DNA of 18,011 nt from NCBI GenBank assembly GCA_002396885.1, contig DGXY01000061.1, positions 5,462-23,472 on the forward strand, in the 5' to 3' direction. This document shows, one piece after another, positions 16,050-18,011 of this stretch. Position numbers and translations under genes: made by a program. The stretch comes from Akkermansiaceae bacterium UBA5020 (GTDB lineage: Bacteria > Verrucomicrobiota > Verrucomicrobiia > Verrucomicrobiales > DEV007). The notes beneath the pieces were generated by a model. It was not told where the DNA came from. It saw nothing but the letters and a program-made list of their open reading frames with translations, and made no database searches. Positions within the stretch are counted from its first letter, which is position 1, and each line of letters opens with the position of its first letter.

Positions 16050-16331
16050 ATGATCCGAGAGTTCCGGGACAAAGAGACCCAGAAGATTTTCAATCTCGAA
16101 TTCTCGCGAAAGTTCCCCCGGGAGATCCAGGAGCGAGCTTACCATAAGCTGGTTGCCATTCATGAAGCCGAATCTCTCGAGAACCTCAGATTCCCCCCCG
16201 GCAATCGCCTCGAAGCACTTAGAGGAGATCTTTCCGGTCTTCACTCCATTCGAATCAATCAACAGTGGCGTATCATCTTCAGATGGGACGGCACCCACGC
16301 ATACCAAGTAGAAATCACCGATTACCACTGA
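16050..16331 (+). CDS. higB: HigB/RelE-family mRNA interferase toxin
   Basis: A 93-residue toxin, the usual length for the HigB branch of the RelE superfamily, which cleaves mRNA on the ribosome. The family block NLRFPPGNRLEALRGDLSG (about 45-63) is followed by HSIRINQQWRIIFRW (65-79), and the product ends in the HigB terminus DYH (91-93). In the well-studied Proteus HigB, Asp90, Tyr91 and His92 at the equivalent end are needed for cleavage. The toxin gene comes first, as is normal for higBA, and its stop lies 5 bases before the antitoxin start. Base composition is visibly less GC-rich than the flanking genes, consistent with acquisition as a cassette. Nothing is truncated, so it is probably active. 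Confidence 0.92.
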   Translation: MIREFRDKETQKIFNLEFSRKFPREIQERAYHKLVAIHEAESLENLRFPPGNRLEALRGDLSGLHSIRINQQWRIIFRWDGTHAYQVEITDYH

Positions 16332-16336
16332 GTCCA

Positions 16337-16636
16337 ATGAAGAGCCGCATTCCCCTGTCGAACACCGCTGCTGTTCTATTGCGCGATTTTCTTGCCGACC
16401 ATGATCTCAGCCAGGCAAAGCTCGCAAGGGACATCCGCATCAGCCCGCAGTTGCTGAACGATCTCCTCGCCGAACGGAGACTCTTCAGCACGGAAGTCTG
16501 CCTCAAATTGGGCCGATACTTCGGCAACGAACCCGAATACTGGATGAGGTTGCAGAATCACTACCTCTTTCGAAAGACGGGCGAAGAGAAATCCAAAGAA
16601 CTCGACGAGATACAGCCATATCAAGCTGCCAAATGA
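16337..16636 (+). CDS. higA: HigA-family antitoxin with XRE helix-turn-helix
   Basis: A 99-residue antitoxin that neutralises HigB and represses the operon. The helix-turn-helix spans about 24-47 (LSQAKLARDIRISPQLLNDLL). It is followed by the HigA signature region FSTEVCLKLGRYFGNEPEYW (50-69) and RLQNHYLF (71-78), which matches the family's 'F..E.WL.LQ..YDL' pattern. The start is the ATG at 16337 (MKSRIPL), 5 bases after the toxin stop; an in-frame extension back to 16265 overlaps higB and is unlikely. The protein presumably binds the palindrome upstream of higB. No other XRE gene or mobile element is visible beside it. Confidence 0.92.
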   Translation: MKSRIPLSNTAAVLLRDFLADHDLSQAKLARDIRISPQLLNDLLAERRLFSTEVCLKLGRYFGNEPEYWMRLQNHYLFRKTGEEKSKELDEIQPYQAAK

Positions 16637-16758
16637 GGTCCTCACGGATTTCGGCGCTCCGTTTCCGAAGTTCCCGTCCCTGACCCGCCCCCGTCTCCCC
16701 GCGGACCAAATTCCTTGTCCCCCGGCGTGAAATCCGCTACAGGAGAACGCGCATCGAC

Positions 16759-17841
16759 ATGGTCTCTCTCTCCATCCGCGGACTCGTGAAACGCTTCGGC
16801 GATCTCGTCGCCCTCGACCACGTCGATCTCGAGATCGGCGGAGGCGAACTCTTCTTTCTACTCGGTCCTTCCGGCTGCGGCAAGACGACCCTCCTCCGCG
16901 CCATCGCCGGATTTCACTTTCCCGACGAGGGCGGCATCTTCTTCGACGGCGACGACATCACCCGCGTGCCACCCCACAAGCGCGAGACCGGGATGATGTT
17001 CCAGAGCTACGCCCTCTGGCCGCACCTCAACGTCTTCCGCAACGTCGCCTTCGGTCTCGAAGAGCGCCGCGTTGCCAAAAGCGAGATCAAGAACCGCGTC
17101 GAAGAGGCCCTCGCCATGGTGCGGTTGGAAGGGCTTGGCACCCGCAAGATCAACCAACTCTCGGGCGGCCAACAACAGCGCGTCGCCCTCGCCCGCGCCC
17201 TCGTCATCCGGCCCCGTTGCCTCCTCCTCGACGAACCCCTTTCCAACCTCGACGCCAAGCTCCGCCTCGAGATGCGCGGCGAGATCCGCCGCATCTGCAA
17301 GGATGCCGGGCTCACCGCGATCTACGTCACCCATGATCAGAAAGAGGCCCTTTCCATGGCCGACCGCATGGCCGTGCTCGACGCCGGACGCCTCGCCCAG
17401 GTCGGCACGCCCGAGGAACTCTACCGCTGTCCCGCCTCCGCCTTCGTCGCCGGATTCGTCGGCGAGACCAATCTCATCCCCGGCACTCAGGCCTTCGTCT
17501 CCGGAGAAAACCACTACGTCCGCACCGCTTTTGGTGATCTGGCAGGACGCGTCGTCGCCCCCGACTGGAAACCGCAGCCGGGCGAAGCCGTGACCCTCTC
17601 GATCCGTCCCGAGTGCCTCTCCCTTTCCCCCACCCCGCCCCTACAGAATGGCATCGCCGGCACCCTCGAAGACTCCGTCTACCTCGGCGAGATCGCCCAA
17701 TACACCTTGCGTCCCGCCGGACGGGAAGCCCCGCTCCACCTCTCCGAACTCAACCCCCGCCGCATCCTCCGCGACACCGGCGCGACCTTCTACGCCAGTG
17801 CGAAGCCGGAGGATATTGTGGTGTTGCCCGGTAATCGGTAA
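16759..17841 (+). CDS. ABC importer ATP-binding protein (PotA/FbpC/MalK type) with TOBE domain
   Basis: A 360-residue cytoplasmic ATPase that would power a binding-protein-dependent importer. Walker A is GPSGCGKT (36-43), the Q-loop Gln is Q82 (FQSYALWPH), the signature is LSGGQQQR (134-141), Walker B is CLLLDEP (154-160), the D-loop is SNLDAK and the switch His is H192 (VTHDQ). The C-terminal TOBE-type region (about 235-355) contains SIRPECLSL (281-289), characteristic of the polyamine/iron/sugar subgroup. Substrate cannot be assigned because no permease or binding-protein gene lies within the window. AGGAGAA (16741-16747) is a rare visible Shine-Dalgarno, 11 bases before the ATG. The final codons (GGT AAT CGG TAA) are made of the first heptamer repeat, so the C-terminus has been shaped by that array. 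Confidence 0.93.
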   Translation: MVSLSIRGLVKRFGDLVALDHVDLEIGGGELFFLLGPSGCGKTTLLRAIAGFHFPDEGGIFFDGDDITRVPPHKRETGMMFQSYALWPHLNVFRNVAFGLEERRVAKSEIKNRVEEALAMVRLEGLGTRKINQLSGGQQQRVALARALVIRPRCLLLDEPLSNLDAKLRLEMRGEIRRICKDAGLTAIYVTHDQKEALSMADRMAVLDAGRLAQVGTPEELYRCPASAFVAGFVGETNLIPGTQAFVSGENHYVRTAFGDLAGRVVAPDWKPQPGEAVTLSIRPECLSLSPTPPLQNGIAGTLEDSVYLGEIAQYTLRPAGREAPLHLSELNPRRILRDTGATFYASAKPEDIVVLPGNR

Positions 17842-17853
17842 TCGGTAATCGGT
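17830..17853 (+). repeat. Heptamer tandem array GGTAATC (three copies plus GGT)
   Basis: Three exact GGTAATC units (17830-17836, 17837-17843, 17844-17850) are followed by a partial GGT. The ABC ATPase stop codon TAA (17839-17841) lies in the second unit. Because the unit length is not a multiple of three, the three copies put a TAA in all three forward frames. Confidence 0.95.
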
Positions 17854-17880
17854 TTTCAGTTTTCAGTTTTCAGTTTTCAG
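17853..17880 (+). repeat. Heptamer tandem array TTTTCAG (four copies)
   Basis: Four exact TTTTCAG units directly abut the GGTAATC array and share one T with it. On the opposite strand the unit is CTGAAAA, which places a TGA in every reverse frame. Confidence 0.95.
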
Positions 17881-17894
17881 ACCTCCGACCTCCG
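17881..17894 (+). repeat. Heptamer tandem array ACCTCCG (two copies)
   Basis: Two exact ACCTCCG units begin immediately after the TTTTCAG array, and an A continues the next unit before the pattern breaks. It is the third heptamer in a row with a different sequence but the same period. Its complement contains GGAGGT. Confidence 0.85.
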
Positions 17895-18011
17895 ATTTGA
17901 CTTCGCTCCGCTTTGGACGCTTCGCTTGCCCTTCCGGCACCTATTTGCCTCCGGCTATCTCCACTTCGTTCCGATTCGATTCTCTCGATTGTCTATCCGC
18001 TTCGCGTATTC
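17895..18011. other. Non-coding tail, weakly repetitive
   Basis: No gene or RNA is recognisable before the window ends. Short imperfect echoes recur: CTTCGCT at 17902 and 17921, variants CTTCGTT and CTTCGCG further on, and CGATT three times near 17974-17990. The section may be part of the same intergenic repeat element as the heptamers, cut by the window edge. Confidence 0.4.

Noticed and set aside
17830..17894. A CRISPR array or integron recombination site at the right edge
   Set aside because: The units are 7 bases with no spacers, and no conserved attC core is visible. It is a simple short tandem repeat block.

Overview
This GC-rich window most resembles a member of the Verrucomicrobiota or a related PVC-group bacterium. 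That assignment is an inference from gene content, not from a marker gene. The support is a bacterial single-RRM RNA-binding protein with a basic, low-complexity N-terminus, plus a block of large membrane and exported proteins (DUF4175-like, alpha/alpha-toroid, giant redoxin) of a kind common in Verrucomicrobiota and Planctomycetota. Most starts also lack an obvious Shine-Dalgarno sequence. Strong third-position GC bias produces many long antisense ORFs, which I treat as shadows. I saw no rRNA, tRNA, CRISPR array or transposase.

Layout. 1-2461: a partial SDR dehydrogenase (minus strand, running off the left edge) is divergent from a UxaA/GarD-type altronate dehydratase, which suggests sugar-acid catabolism. 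2462-3028: about 570 bases without a confident gene, starting with a very AT-rich island. 3029-5857: housekeeping genes, namely an RRM protein followed by tandem hairpins, then miaA (tRNA A37 prenylation) and aroB (shikimate pathway). 5870-7024: a convergent minus-strand cysteine-desulfurase-like PLP enzyme whose active-site loop is atypical.

7128-15964: a tightly packed four-gene unit with gaps of 9, 10 and 4 bases. It encodes a DUF4175-like membrane protein of about 1,100 residues, a secreted helical protein with LTxxQ repeats, a secreted alpha/alpha-toroid (prenyltransferase/squalene-cyclase-like) protein, and a secreted 1,130-residue protein with repeated beta modules and a C-terminal TlpA-like thioredoxin domain. 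All four are predicted to be membrane-bound or exported, so they plausibly work together at the cell envelope. Their joint function is unknown, and this is the best candidate here for an undescribed system.

16022-16636: a higBA-type toxin-antitoxin pair (toxin first) behind a perfect 16-bp palindrome that is a likely operator. Its base composition is less GC-rich than the neighbours, which fits a mobile cassette. 16759-17841: an ABC importer ATPase of the PotA/FbpC/MalK type. Its stop codon lies inside the first of three back-to-back heptanucleotide arrays (GGTAATC, TTTTCAG, ACCTCCG). The remaining bases to 18011 hold no gene that I can see.
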